A model generated the notes under the pieces. The model was not told the DNA's origin. It searched no databases and saw only the letters and a program-made list of their open reading frames with translations. Positions 18,619 through 29,861 of a DNA stretch of 34,685 bases are shown here, one piece after another (the first letter of the stretch is position 1; every line of letters begins with the position of its first letter). A program made the position numbers and the translations under genes. The DNA is from Amnibacterium sp. (GTDB lineage Bacteria > Actinomycetota > Actinomycetes > Actinomycetales > Microbacteriaceae), in assembly GCA_025936735.1 (NCBI GenBank), contig JAICSU010000011.1, positions 1 to 34,685 of the forward strand. The letters run 5' to 3'.

Positions 18619-19476
18619 TCAGGTCAGGTGGAGCTCGGCCGCCAGCGCCCGCAGCGCCGGCACGATGTCGCCGGAGGCCGGCTGCACCTGCACGCACACG
18701 TGGTCCGCGCCGGCGTCGAGGTGCGCCCGGACGGCCGCGGCGAGCGCCGGCGCGTCGCCGTGCACGACGATGCGGTCGAGCAGCGCGTCGCTGCCCTCGC
18801 CGGCGACGTCCTGCGGCGTGAACCCGCCGCGCAGCATCGTCCGCGTGTAGTTCTCCATGCCCAGGTAACGGGTGAGGAACGCCCGCCCGCTGCGCCTCGC
18901 GGACGACGGATCGGGGTCGAGCACGACGGTCTGCTCCGGCGCGACGAGCGCGTCCGGGCCGAGCGCCTCCCGCTCCTCGGCCGTCTGCGGGGGGATCGTC
19001 AGGTACGGGTGGGTGCCTGCGCTGCGCTCGGCCGCGAGGGCGAGCATCCGCGGTCCGAGCGCGGAGAGCACCCTCGCCCGGACGGGCACGCCGCCCTCGT
19101 CGAGGACGTCGAGGTAGCGGCCCATGGCCTCGATCGGCCGAGCCCGCTCCGGTGTCGCCTCGCGGTGACCGGACCCGATGCCGAGCAGCAGCCGCCCCGG
19201 GTGCCGCGCCTCGATCCGGTGGTACGACTCCGCGAGCTCCGCCGCGTCCGAGTTCCAGATGTTGACGATGCCCGTCGCGACCTGCAGGCGCTCCGTCGCG
19301 TCGAGGAGGGCCTCCGCGAGCCGGAGGTCCGACGGGGGCGAGCCGCCGATCCAGACCGTCCCGTAGCCGAGCGCCTCGATCGAGCGCACGAGCGCCGCGT
19401 CCAGATGGTCCCCGTGGCGCCACACCCCGACCTCGCCGAGCCGCCGCTGCCAGTCCGACCCCCGCGCGGTTCCCAT
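18619..19476 (-). CDS. LLM-class (possibly F420-dependent) oxidoreductase
   Basis: LVRSIEALGYGTVWIGGSP...ERLQVATGIVNIWNSDAAELAESYHRIEARHPGRLLLGIGSGH. Confidence 0.88.
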   Translation of the reverse strand: MGTARGSDWQRRLGEVGVWRHGDHLDAALVRSIEALGYGTVWIGGSPPSDLRLAEALLDATERLQVATGIVNIWNSDAAELAESYHRIEARHPGRLLLGIGSGHREATPERARPIEAMGRYLDVLDEGGVPVRARVLSALGPRMLALAAERSAGTHPYLTIPPQTAEEREALGPDALVAPEQTVVLDPDPSSARRSGRAFLTRYLGMENYTRTMLRGGFTPQDVAGEGSDALLDRIVVHGDAPALAAAVRAHLDAGADHVCVQVQPASGDIVPALRALAAELHLT

Positions 19477-19607
19477 GTCCTCAGGGTAGGCATCACGGGC
19501 GCTCCCTCGCCGAGGACGTCGCCCTGCTCCCCAGCCGCCCGTCGCTGCACTCCCCGCTGCCGCCCAGGTTCCCCGCGAACCATCGGGCCGCGGGGAAGGA
19601 GGCACGG

Positions 19608-20753
19608 ATGCGCGCCATGGTGTACCGAGGGCCCTACAAGATCCGGGTCGAGGAGAAGGACGTGCCCCGGATCGAGCACCCGAACGACGCGATCGTCCGG
19701 GTGACGCTCGCCGCGATCTGCGGATCCGACCTGCACCTGTACCACGGGATGATGCCCGACACCCGGATCGGGACGACCTTCGGCCACGAGTTCATCGGGG
19801 TGGTCGAGGAGGTCGGCTCGTCGGTGCAGCGCCTCACGCGCGGCGACCGGGTCATGGTGCCGTTCAACGTCTACTGCGGCTCCTGCTACTTCTGCGCGCG
19901 GGGCCTCTACTCGAACTGCCACAACGTGAACCCGAACGCCACCGCCGTCGGGGGGATCTACGGGTACTCCCACACCACGGGCGGGTACGACGGCGGCCAG
20001 GCGGAGTACGTGCGGGTGCCGTTCGCCGACGTCGGCCCGCAGATCATCCCCGACTGGATGTCCGACGAGGACGCCGTGCTGCTCACCGACGCCGTCGCGA
20101 CGGGCTACTTCGGGGCGCAGCTCGGCGAGATCGCGGAGGGGGACACGGTCGTCGTGCTGGGCGCGGGCCCCGTCGGGCTGTACGCCGCCCGATCCGCGTG
20201 GCTGATGGGCGCGGGCCGCGTGATCGTGATCGACCATCTCGACTACCGGCTCGCCAAGGCGCGGGACTTCGCCTACGCCGAGACGCTGAACTTCACCGAG
20301 GTCGACGACGTCGTGGTCTGGATGAAGAAGGCGACGGACTACCTCGGCGCCGACGTCGTCATCGACGCGGCCGGCGCCGAGGCGGACGGCAGCTTCGTGC
20401 AGCAGGTCACGAGCACGAAGCTGAAGCTGCAGGGCGGCTCCCCTGTCGCGCTGAACTGGGCGATCGACGGCGCCCGCAAGGGCGGGACCGTCGCGGTCGT
20501 CGGCGCGTACGGCCCGATCTTCAGCGCCGTGAAGTTCGGCGACGCGCTGAACAAGGGGCTGACGCTGCGGATGAACCAGACGCCGGTGAAGCGGCAGTGG
20601 CCGCGGCTGTTCGAGCACATGCAGAACGGCTACCTGAAGCCGAGCGACATCGTGAGCCACCGCATCCCGCTCGAGCACATCGCGGACGGCTACCACCTGT
20701 TCTCCGCGAAGCTCGACGACTGCATCAAGGTCCTGATCGAACCGGGCGCCTGA
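19608..20753 (+). CDS. Zinc-dependent alcohol dehydrogenase (formaldehyde dehydrogenase-like MDR)
   Basis: MRAMVYRGPYKIRVEEKDVPRIEHPNDAIVRVTLAAICGSDLHLYHG...FGHEFIGVVEEVG...CGSCYFCARGLYSNC...VVLGAGPVGLYAA. Confidence 0.94.
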   Translation: MRAMVYRGPYKIRVEEKDVPRIEHPNDAIVRVTLAAICGSDLHLYHGMMPDTRIGTTFGHEFIGVVEEVGSSVQRLTRGDRVMVPFNVYCGSCYFCARGLYSNCHNVNPNATAVGGIYGYSHTTGGYDGGQAEYVRVPFADVGPQIIPDWMSDEDAVLLTDAVATGYFGAQLGEIAEGDTVVVLGAGPVGLYAARSAWLMGAGRVIVIDHLDYRLAKARDFAYAETLNFTEVDDVVVWMKKATDYLGADVVIDAAGAEADGSFVQQVTSTKLKLQGGSPVALNWAIDGARKGGTVAVVGAYGPIFSAVKFGDALNKGLTLRMNQTPVKRQWPRLFEHMQNGYLKPSDIVSHRIPLEHIADGYHLFSAKLDDCIKVLIEPGA

Positions 20754-20766
20754 GGGGACGACGACG

Positions 20767-21348
20767 ATGACCGACGTGAACCGGCCGTACGTGGCCGACA
20801 AGCCCGCCGAGCGCCCCACGAACGAGGAGCTGCGGGCGCGGATCCCCGGCTGGGGCGCGGACCTCGACCCCGCCGACCGGCCGTCGACCCCGAAGGAGCG
20901 GTTCGACCCCGGCGCCACCGGGGCCCACTGGGAGTTCCCGGACCGGCAGGAGGAGACGTTCCCGCGGGAACGGTCGATCGAGCACGGGATGCTTCCCCCG
21001 GTCTTCGGCACCGTGGCGCCGCTGCACGGCCTCTCCGGGCTCATCCGCCGGACGGCGTACGCCCGCTTCGGGGAGGGACGGCTGGCGCACTGGCTGCTCC
21101 TCATCGTGGGCGACCGCGTGGAGTCCACCGGCGCCCACCTCCGCGCGGCCCTCGCGCTGCGCCCGGACGACCCGGTGACCGAGACCGGCGTGCTCACGGA
21201 GAGCGCAGAGCGGGAGCTCGCGGCGTTCCGCTCCTCCCGCGCCGACACGAGCCACCGCTGGATCGACCCGCTGCTCGTCGCGGGGCCGTGGGTGATCACG
21301 GGCTGGATCGGCTGGCGGATCCTGCGCGCGGTGCTGCGGCGCCGCTGA
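20767..21348 (+). CDS. Conserved-looking hypothetical protein with C-terminal TM segment
   Basis: ATG 20767, 13 nt after the Zn-ADH stop; LLVAGPWVITGWIGWRILRAVLRRR terminal helix. Confidence 0.7.
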   Translation: MTDVNRPYVADKPAERPTNEELRARIPGWGADLDPADRPSTPKERFDPGATGAHWEFPDRQEETFPRERSIEHGMLPPVFGTVAPLHGLSGLIRRTAYARFGEGRLAHWLLLIVGDRVESTGAHLRAALALRPDDPVTETGVLTESAERELAAFRSSRADTSHRWIDPLLVAGPWVITGWIGWRILRAVLRRR

Positions 21349-21463
21349 CGGCTCCATGGTCGCGCCGCAAGGCGCTGGGAGAGGGCTCGGGGCGAGCGCC
21401 CTGGCCGCGTCCCGGTTGCAGGCCTACCCTGGCCCACCGACGACGTTGGGGGAGGTGCACCAA

Positions 21464-21973
21464 GTGGTCCCGGTGCGTGTGCTCGGTCTCGTGGTGGACG
21501 CCCGGATGCAGCCGGTCGTGCTGCTCACGCCGCTCGACAGTGACGAGCGGCCGCGCACGCTCGTCCCGATCTGGGTCGGCGCTCAGGAGGCCGCGTCGAT
21601 CTCGATCGCCGTGAACGGGGAGGACGCTCCCCGGCCGCTCTCGCACGACCTCATGCAGCGCCTTCTCCACGCCGTCGGCGCCACGCTCGACCGGGTGGAC
21701 GTCACCCGGATCGAGGAGGGGACCTTCTACGCGGAGCTGAGCCTCACCACCTCCGCCGGGCACCTGCGCATCGACTGCCGCCCGTCCGACGGGATCGCCC
21801 TGGCGTGCCGCGTCGGTGCGCCGCTGTTCGTCGCGGAGGCGGTGATCGCGGACGCGGGGGTGCTCGAGGACGACGGGACGGACGCGGCCGAGCCCGAGGA
21901 GGAGGCGGAGGAGAAGGTGGCGGAGTTCCGGCGCTTCCTGGACGAGGTCGATCCGGAGGACTTCCAGGGCTGA
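21464..21973 (+). CDS. Bifunctional nuclease family (DUF151) protein
   Basis: VVPVRVLGLVVDARMQPVVLLTPLDSDERPRTLVPIWVGAQEAASISIAV...RPLSHDLMQRLLHAVGATLDRVDVTRIEEGTFYAEL; purine-rich SD-like sequence upstream of GTG. Confidence 0.9.
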   Translation: MVPVRVLGLVVDARMQPVVLLTPLDSDERPRTLVPIWVGAQEAASISIAVNGEDAPRPLSHDLMQRLLHAVGATLDRVDVTRIEEGTFYAELSLTTSAGHLRIDCRPSDGIALACRVGAPLFVAEAVIADAGVLEDDGTDAAEPEEEAEEKVAEFRRFLDEVDPEDFQG

Positions 21974-21980
21974 GCGGCGC

Positions 21981-22757
21981 CTACCGGGGATAGGAGACGA
22001 CCGCGAATCGCCGTCCGGTCGGCTCCCAGCCGTTCACGTTCATCGTGCCCTGCCCTCCGGTGAACCGCGCGACGGTCGTCGCCTCGCCCCAGGCGTCGCC
22101 CTCGACGACCTTCACCTCGACGTCCCGGTCGGCCGGGTGGCCGGTGGTGCCGGACGGGTAGGCGAGGTAGTAGGCGTGCGAGCCGGTCGGAGCGACGTGC
22201 GGGAACCAGTTGACCCGATCGTCGAAGGTGAGCTGCTCGAGGTCGCTGCCGTCGGGGCGGATGCGCGCGATCTGCGCGTGCCCGTCGAAGCGCTCGGTGT
22301 TGAAGAGGATCCACTCACCGTCAGGCGAGTACTCGCACCCGTCGGTGGGGGCGTCGCCGTCGGTGAGCTGCCGCAGGTCCGTGCCGTCGGCCGCGATGGT
22401 GAACACGTTCGACCGGGCGGTGCCGAAGTCCCCGCCGATGCCCGAAGCGGGTTCGAGGCCGATGAACGCGAGCGTGCCGCCGTCCGGTGACACCCCGTGC
22501 AGGAAGTGCATGAGCCCGGGCCGGTCGGCCGGGCCCCCGGTGATCCGCACGGCGGGTCCGCCGCCGAGCGGCAGCCGGTAGAGGTGCCAGTCGTTCGCGG
22601 AGGCGAACACGTGGGACCCGTCGGGGTCGAGCACGTGGTCGTTGTTCAGCGGCGGGTGCCCCTCCGTCGGGATCCGCTCGAGGACCGGCTCGTCGAGCGG
22701 CAGGCGCGGGTGCGGTTCCCGCGGCGCCCGGGTGGGGGGATCCGGTAGACAGGGCAC
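21981..22757 (-). pseudogene. TolB-like/WD40-like beta-propeller protein, probably truncated at the N-terminus (start uncertain)
   Basis: PPLNNDHVLDPDGSHVFASANDWHLYRLPLGGG...YSPDGEWILFNTERFDGHAQIARIRPDGSDLEQLTFDDRVNWFPHVAPTG; segment before NNDH lacks propeller-like repeat sequence and runs into the uvrA-like 5' end. Confidence 0.6.
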
Positions 22758-22794
22758 GCGTCCGGCGCGACGGGCCGGACCGGACGGAGCGACG

Positions 22795-25173
<2,379 letters not shown>

Positions 25174-25201
25174 GCAGCCACCGGGTGTCCTTCCCGTTCT
25201 G

Positions 25202-25207
25202 TACTGT
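25202..25207 (+). promoter_or_regulatory. Candidate -10 (TACTGT) for a leaderless MFS transcript
   Basis: TACTGT, 6 nt, GTG at 25214. Confidence 0.35.
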
Positions 25208-25213
25208 CCCGGG

Positions 25214-26503
25214 GTGACCGAGCAGACGACGGCGGAGGCGGCCGCCGCGCGACGAGCCTGGCGGCTCTCGCTCGCCGGCACGCTCATCTCCTCGCTCGGC
25301 ACCGGGCTCACCCTGCCGTTCCTCATCGTGTACCTGCACAGCGTGCGGCACCTGTCCCTTCCGCTCGCCGGCGTGCTCGTCGCGATCTCCGCCGTCGTCG
25401 GCATGGCCACGACCGCGGTGGGCGGCCCCCTCGGCGACCGCATCGGACTCGGGCGCGTGTTCGTGCTCGGCCTCCTTGCCCAGGCGATCGGCACGGGCCT
25501 GCTCGCCGTCGGCGGCGGCGTTCCCGAAGCGGCGGTCGCGATCGCGCTCACCGCGGCCGGGAACGGCACGGCATGGCCGTCCCTGAACGGGCTCATCGCG
25601 CACCAGGTGCCGCTCGCCGAGCAGCCCCGGGCCTTCGCCCTGCGGTTCGGCGTGCTGAACGCCGGGATCGGCGTCGGCGGCCTCGCGTCGGGGTGGATCG
25701 TCGCCCTGGACAACCCCGCGAGCTTCTCCCTGATCTACGGGATCGACGCGGGCAGCACGGCGCTGTTCGCCGCGCTCGCGCTGATCGGCATGCGGGGCGC
25801 GCCCGGCTTCCGCGCGGTCGGCCATGCGCCCGTGCGACGGGCGGATGCGGGCGAGCGGCCCACGCACGGCTACCGCGCCGTGCTCGCGGACCGGGCCTTC
25901 GTCGCCTACCTCGCGTGCGCCCTCGCGCTCGGGGTCTTCGGCTACGCGCAGCTGAACGGGCCGTGGGCGGCGTTCGCCACCCTCATCGGCCACGCGACAC
26001 CCCGCGTGGTCGGCATCGCCTTCGCGGCGAACACCGCCGCGATCGTGGTGTCCCAGCTCGCCGTGGTGCGGCTCACCCGGCGCTGGCGGCGCACGCGGCT
26101 GCTGGCGCTGACCGCCGCGTTCTGGACGGTCGCCTGGGCCGCGACCGGGCTCGCGGCGCTGCCTGCGCTGCGGGGGCTGCCCGCCGACGCGATGCTGGTG
26201 ATCTCCCTGGCCGTCTTCGGCCTGGGCGAGACCTTCCTCAGCCCGGTGAACGGCGCGATGCCCAACGTGCTCGCGCCACCCCATCTCCGCGCCCGCTACA
26301 ACGCCCTCGCCGCCATGACCTGGCCGGTCGGCGAGCTCATCGGGCCGCCGCTCGCCGGGCTGCTGCTCGGCGGTCCGGTCCCCGCCTCCTGGGTGCTGCT
26401 GATCGCCGCCGGCACCGCGCTGACCGCCGCCGGCGCCCTCGCCCTCGCCCGCCTGCTGCCCGCGTCGGCGAACCGTCCCCCCGCCGAGGTCCTCGCGGTC
26501 TGA
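25214..26503 (+). CDS. MFS transporter
   Basis: 12-TM pattern; WRLSLAGTLISSLGTGLTLPFLIVYLHSVRHLSLPLAGVLVAISAVVGMATTAVGGPLGDRIGLGRVFVLG. Confidence 0.93.
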   Translation: MTEQTTAEAAAARRAWRLSLAGTLISSLGTGLTLPFLIVYLHSVRHLSLPLAGVLVAISAVVGMATTAVGGPLGDRIGLGRVFVLGLLAQAIGTGLLAVGGGVPEAAVAIALTAAGNGTAWPSLNGLIAHQVPLAEQPRAFALRFGVLNAGIGVGGLASGWIVALDNPASFSLIYGIDAGSTALFAALALIGMRGAPGFRAVGHAPVRRADAGERPTHGYRAVLADRAFVAYLACALALGVFGYAQLNGPWAAFATLIGHATPRVVGIAFAANTAAIVVSQLAVVRLTRRWRRTRLLALTAAFWTVAWAATGLAALPALRGLPADAMLVISLAVFGLGETFLSPVNGAMPNVLAPPHLRARYNALAAMTWPVGELIGPPLAGLLLGGPVPASWVLLIAAGTALTAAGALALARLLPASANRPPAEVLAV

Positions 26504-26520
26504 TCCGTCCTCGCCACCGC

Positions 26521-26545
26521 GTCTGCGGTCCGTGCGGACGCAGAC
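26521..26545. terminator. Hairpin between the MFS and phytanoyl-CoA dioxygenase-like genes
   Basis: GTCTGC-g-GTCC-gtgc-GGAC-GCAGAC, 10 bp with one bulged base. Confidence 0.4.
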
Positions 26546-26632
26546 CCGTCCTGGCGACTCGAAGGCGCGCTGCCTACGATGCGATCGGCGCCGCTGCCGG
26601 TGCCCTTCCCGTATCTCCCAGAGGAGGCACCC

Positions 26633-27514
26633 ATGAGCGACACGGCCACCCTCGAGTCCCTGAGCATCGGCCGGCCCGACCCGCTGCCCATCCCGGCGGG
26701 TGCCGACGACGAGGTGCGCGGCATCGTCGAGGGGATCTACGGCGACGGCATCATCGGCAAGAAGGGCGCCTTCTCGCGGGAGTTCGCCCGGGACATGGCC
26801 GAGGACATCTACCGGGCCTTCCACGAGGCCCTCCCCCGCCCGCGGGGAGCGGTCGGCCGCGGGCGGCGGCGCTTCTACGTCGAGATCCACCCCGAGCAGC
26901 TGCGGGGCTGGCTCGAACTGGTCGATCACCCGTGGGTGCGCACCGTCTCCGAGGCGATCCTCGGCCCCGACTACCAGATCGTCGAGCTCGGCTTCGACAT
27001 CCCCTTCCCCGGGGCCACCGACCAGCCGTGGCACCGCGACTTCCGCATGCCGGAGGCCACGAAGCAGGACAAGCGGCTCACCTCGCTCGCGTTCAACCTC
27101 ACCGCCGTGGACACGACGGAGGAGATGGGGCCGTTCGAGATCGCGCCGGGCACCCAGTTCGACTGGTCGCCGGAGTTCGACCACGAGATGTTCCCGCCGA
27201 AGTCGATGTGGTCCCGCTACGAGGAGCGCGCCGTGCGCAAGTACCCGAAGATGGGCGACATCTCAGCACGCAGCGCCCTCACCATCCATCACGGCACGCG
27301 GAGCATCTCCGAGACCCCGCGGCCGGTGCTCGTCCTCGGCGTCGACGCACCGGGGGCCGGGAACGCGGAGCACCACGACATGGCGGTGACGCGCGGCTTC
27401 TACGACTCCCTCCCCGAGCGCGTGCAGCGGCACCTCGTCTGCCCGATCGTCGACGAGCTCACGCCGATCACGCAGAAGCACGACATCGAGGGCCTGATGA
27501 TGGGCGAGGCCTGA
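26633..27514 (+). CDS. Phytanoyl-CoA dioxygenase (PhyH)-like Fe(II)/2OG oxygenase
   Basis: HxD motif PWHRDFRMPEA, distal HHGTRSISE; MGPFEIAPGTQFDW; PhyH-like layout. Confidence 0.85.
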   Translation: MSDTATLESLSIGRPDPLPIPAGADDEVRGIVEGIYGDGIIGKKGAFSREFARDMAEDIYRAFHEALPRPRGAVGRGRRRFYVEIHPEQLRGWLELVDHPWVRTVSEAILGPDYQIVELGFDIPFPGATDQPWHRDFRMPEATKQDKRLTSLAFNLTAVDTTEEMGPFEIAPGTQFDWSPEFDHEMFPPKSMWSRYEERAVRKYPKMGDISARSALTIHHGTRSISETPRPVLVLGVDAPGAGNAEHHDMAVTRGFYDSLPERVQRHLVCPIVDELTPITQKHDIEGLMMGEA

Positions 27515-27536
27515 CCCTCCGGTCACGCATGCGGTT

Positions 27537-27591
27537 CGCGTCGCGATTCGTGCCGCTCCGCCGCGGTTGATGCGGCCCGAATCGCGATGCG
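27537..27591. repeat. Long inverted repeat (20-bp arms, 15-nt loop)
   Basis: CGCGTCGCGATTCGTGCCGC (27537-27556)/GCGGCCCGAATCGCGATGCG (27572-27591); one mismatch and one G.U in the + strand RNA. Confidence 0.65.
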
Positions 27592-27688
27592 GGGCTGCTG
27601 TCCCGCCGGGCGCGCCGGAGCAGCGGCACACGGCCTCCCCGCATCTGCCTCAGAGCCCTCTCAGGCCCATGAGGCCTACCGTCGCGGC

Positions 27689-27814
27689 ATGGATGTGCAC
27701 GGGGACGACCCGCCCGACTGCCCGCGCTGCCTGCACACGCTGAGCTGGACCGGGACGGACCGGTACCCGTTCTGGGAGTGCGCGCACTGCGGGTTCTTCG
27801 CCTCGACCCTCTGA
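27689..27814 (+). CDS. 41-aa zinc-ribbon micro-protein
   Basis: MDVHGDDPPDCPRCLHTLSWTGTDRYPFWECAHCGFFASTL; CxxC...CxxC; TACCGT -10-like element with 6-nt spacing before ATG. Confidence 0.6.
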   Translation: MDVHGDDPPDCPRCLHTLSWTGTDRYPFWECAHCGFFASTL

Positions 27815-27817
27815 CGC

Positions 27818-29005
27818 TCAGCCGGCGAGCACCGGCGCCGCCCAGTCGATGCGGTACCGCAGTTCGGGGCCCATCGTCTTCTCCGCGTCCATCCGGCGGA
27901 ACAGCACGGGCATCACCGCCTGCATCAGGCGACGGCCGACCGGTCCCGGCGTCTTCGACGAGTTGATCCGGGCGCCCCGCCGCGCCACGGCCTCGACGCG
28001 CTCGCGCCGAAGCCTCTCGTAGGCGGCGAACGCCTCACCGGGCTCCGGCAGGTCCCGGAGGCAGCGGGCCAGCTCGACACCGCTCTCGATCGCGAGCGAC
28101 GCGCCCTGGCCGGTGCTGTTCGACGGGGCGTGCACGGCGTCTCCGGCGAGCACCATCCGTCCCCGCCACCAGTGCGGCACCGGCGGCATGATGTGGATGG
28201 CGCCGGTGACGTCCAGGGTGGCGGGCGTCGTCCGCTCGGCGAGCAGGCCGCTCGGGTCGTCCCCGGCGTAGGTCTCCCGCAGCACCCGCAGCCAGTGCTC
28301 CGCCGGGATCGCCCGGGCCTCCCTCAGCGACAGGTACCGCTCCGACGGCAGGTTCGCTCCCCACACGACCTCGCCGTCCGGCTCCGGCCAGTAGAGGGAG
28401 TAGGCGCGGCGGCCGAACGCGAACGTCATGCCGTCGAACGCGACGTCGGCCCGCACCCGCCCGCCGAAGCTGAGCAGACCGGTGTACCGGGGGCCGGGGT
28501 TCGCGGGGTCGATCAGACCGCGGACGGTGGACCGGACCCCGTCCGCGCCGACGAGCACCTCGGCGGTGGCGTCGTCGCCGTCCTCGAAGCGGGCGGTGAT
28601 GCTCGCCCTGCCCTCCTCGACGGCGACGAGTCGGCTGCCGTACCGGAAGGCCACCCCGTTCCGGGCGGCGTGCTCGCGCAGCACGCGGTGCAGCTCGCCC
28701 CTGCGCACCATGCGCATCGGCTCGACGTCGGGGAGCTGCGGCAGGAGGCCGAGGTCCCGGCCGGCGACGGTCATCCGGGTGCGGGCGATGGGCAAGCCGA
28801 TGCCGCGTACGGCGTCGCCGACGCCGATGAGATCGAGGGCGGCCAGGCCGTTGGCGGCGATCGCGAGGCTGCCGCCGATGCCGGCACCGGGGGTCGGGTA
28901 GGCCTCGTGCACGGCGGCGTCGATGCCGGCGAGGCGCAGCGCCGTCGCGGTGACGGCGCCGGCGATGCCGCCGCCGATGACGAGGGCGGTGGTGGGACGG
29001 GACAT
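27818..29005 (-). CDS. FAD-dependent monooxygenase (PHBH/UbiH-like)
   Basis: TTALVIGGGIAGAVTATALRLAGIDAAVHEA...VLVGADGVRSTVR...MVLAGDAVHAPSNSTGQGASLAIESGVELARCL. Confidence 0.93.
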   Translation of the reverse strand: MSRPTTALVIGGGIAGAVTATALRLAGIDAAVHEAYPTPGAGIGGSLAIAANGLAALDLIGVGDAVRGIGLPIARTRMTVAGRDLGLLPQLPDVEPMRMVRRGELHRVLREHAARNGVAFRYGSRLVAVEEGRASITARFEDGDDATAEVLVGADGVRSTVRGLIDPANPGPRYTGLLSFGGRVRADVAFDGMTFAFGRRAYSLYWPEPDGEVVWGANLPSERYLSLREARAIPAEHWLRVLRETYAGDDPSGLLAERTTPATLDVTGAIHIMPPVPHWWRGRMVLAGDAVHAPSNSTGQGASLAIESGVELARCLRDLPEPGEAFAAYERLRRERVEAVARRGARINSSKTPGPVGRRLMQAVMPVLFRRMDAEKTMGPELRYRIDWAAPVLAG

Positions 29006-29135
29006 GGGGGAACTCCTTCGGGAGGCGGCGTCGAGCCGCCGTGGATCGCTGGATCGGGGACCCGCGGGAGATTCCGGCTACTGTCTGGTTGCCACCTCGT
29101 GGCCGGATCGCCCTCGGGCGAACGCTGTGAGGAAT

Positions 29136-29169
29136 GCCCCGGAGCGGCGTTGCCGCGCCGCTCCGGGGC
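29136..29169 (-). terminator. Strong hairpin immediately downstream of padR
   Basis: GCCCCGGAGCGGCG-ttgccg-CGCCGCTCCGGGGC perfect 14-bp stem; no U-tract. Confidence 0.65.
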
Positions 29170-29173
29170 GGGT

Positions 29174-29806
29174 TCAGGTCGTCGCGGGGCCGCCCCCTTC
29201 CGCCGAGGGGCCGATCGTGCCCGCGTCGTGCGCGTGCTGCCACATCGCGAGGTCGGGGAACGAACCGGCCTCGAGCTCGTCGAGCAGGCCGCGGATCCAG
29301 GCGATCTCGGCCGCCTGCATGGCCATCCCGTACTCGTCCTCGACGAGGAACAGCCGGGGCACCCCGGCGCCCTCCCTGGCCAGCCGCTCCCGTCGCTGCT
29401 GGAGCACGGCTTCGAGTCGCGTCATCCGCTCCCGGAGCAGGACGACCGCGTCGGCCGGTGGCACGGCGGAGAGCATCGAGAGGCCGGCCGCGAACGCCGG
29501 ATGCTCCGGAGTGGGCGTGCCGACCAGCTCGCGCGTCCAGTCGGCCATCTCGGCGACGCCCGCATCCGTGATCCGGTAGATGGTCCGCTCGGGGCGGGCC
29601 CCCGCACGGTCGGTGCCGGTCGCCTCGACGAGGCCGTGCCGCTCGAGGTTCTTCACCACCGTGTACAGCGAGCCCCACTTGACGTCCATGTCGTCGTCCT
29701 TGCCCTGCTCGCGGATCGTCGTGGCGATCTCGTAGCGGTGCATCGGGCCCTGGGCGAGCGTGCCGAGCACGGCGAGGCCGAGCAGGTTCGTCACCGCACG
29801 CGCCAT
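29174..29806 (-). CDS. PadR-family transcriptional regulator
   Basis: NLLGLAVLGTLAQGPMHRYEIATTIREQGKDDDMDVKWGSLYTVVKNLERHGLVEATGTDRAGARPERTIYRITDAG; Vir_C-like C-terminal region. Confidence 0.93.
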   Translation of the reverse strand: MARAVTNLLGLAVLGTLAQGPMHRYEIATTIREQGKDDDMDVKWGSLYTVVKNLERHGLVEATGTDRAGARPERTIYRITDAGVAEMADWTRELVGTPTPEHPAFAAGLSMLSAVPPADAVVLLRERMTRLEAVLQQRRERLAREGAGVPRLFLVEDEYGMAMQAAEIAWIRGLLDELEAGSFPDLAMWQHAHDAGTIGPSAEGGGPATT

Positions 29807-29817
29807 CGCCCCTCCTT

Positions 29818-29847
29818 TACTCGTGTGCGAATATACGCCGGCGAGTA
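29818..29847 (-). promoter_or_regulatory. Candidate padR operator/promoter (dyad centred on TATATT -10-like sequence)
   Basis: TACTCG-tgt-GCG-aatata-CGC-cgg-CGAGTA, 12 bp upstream of the padR ATG. Confidence 0.6.
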
Positions 29848-29861
29848 GCAGAGGGGAAGGG

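Noticed and set aside
20725-21763. - strand ORFs opposite the hypothetical and DUF151 genes
   Set aside because: Antisense low-complexity translations; + strand frames have SD-like sites and recognisable family sequence (DUF151).
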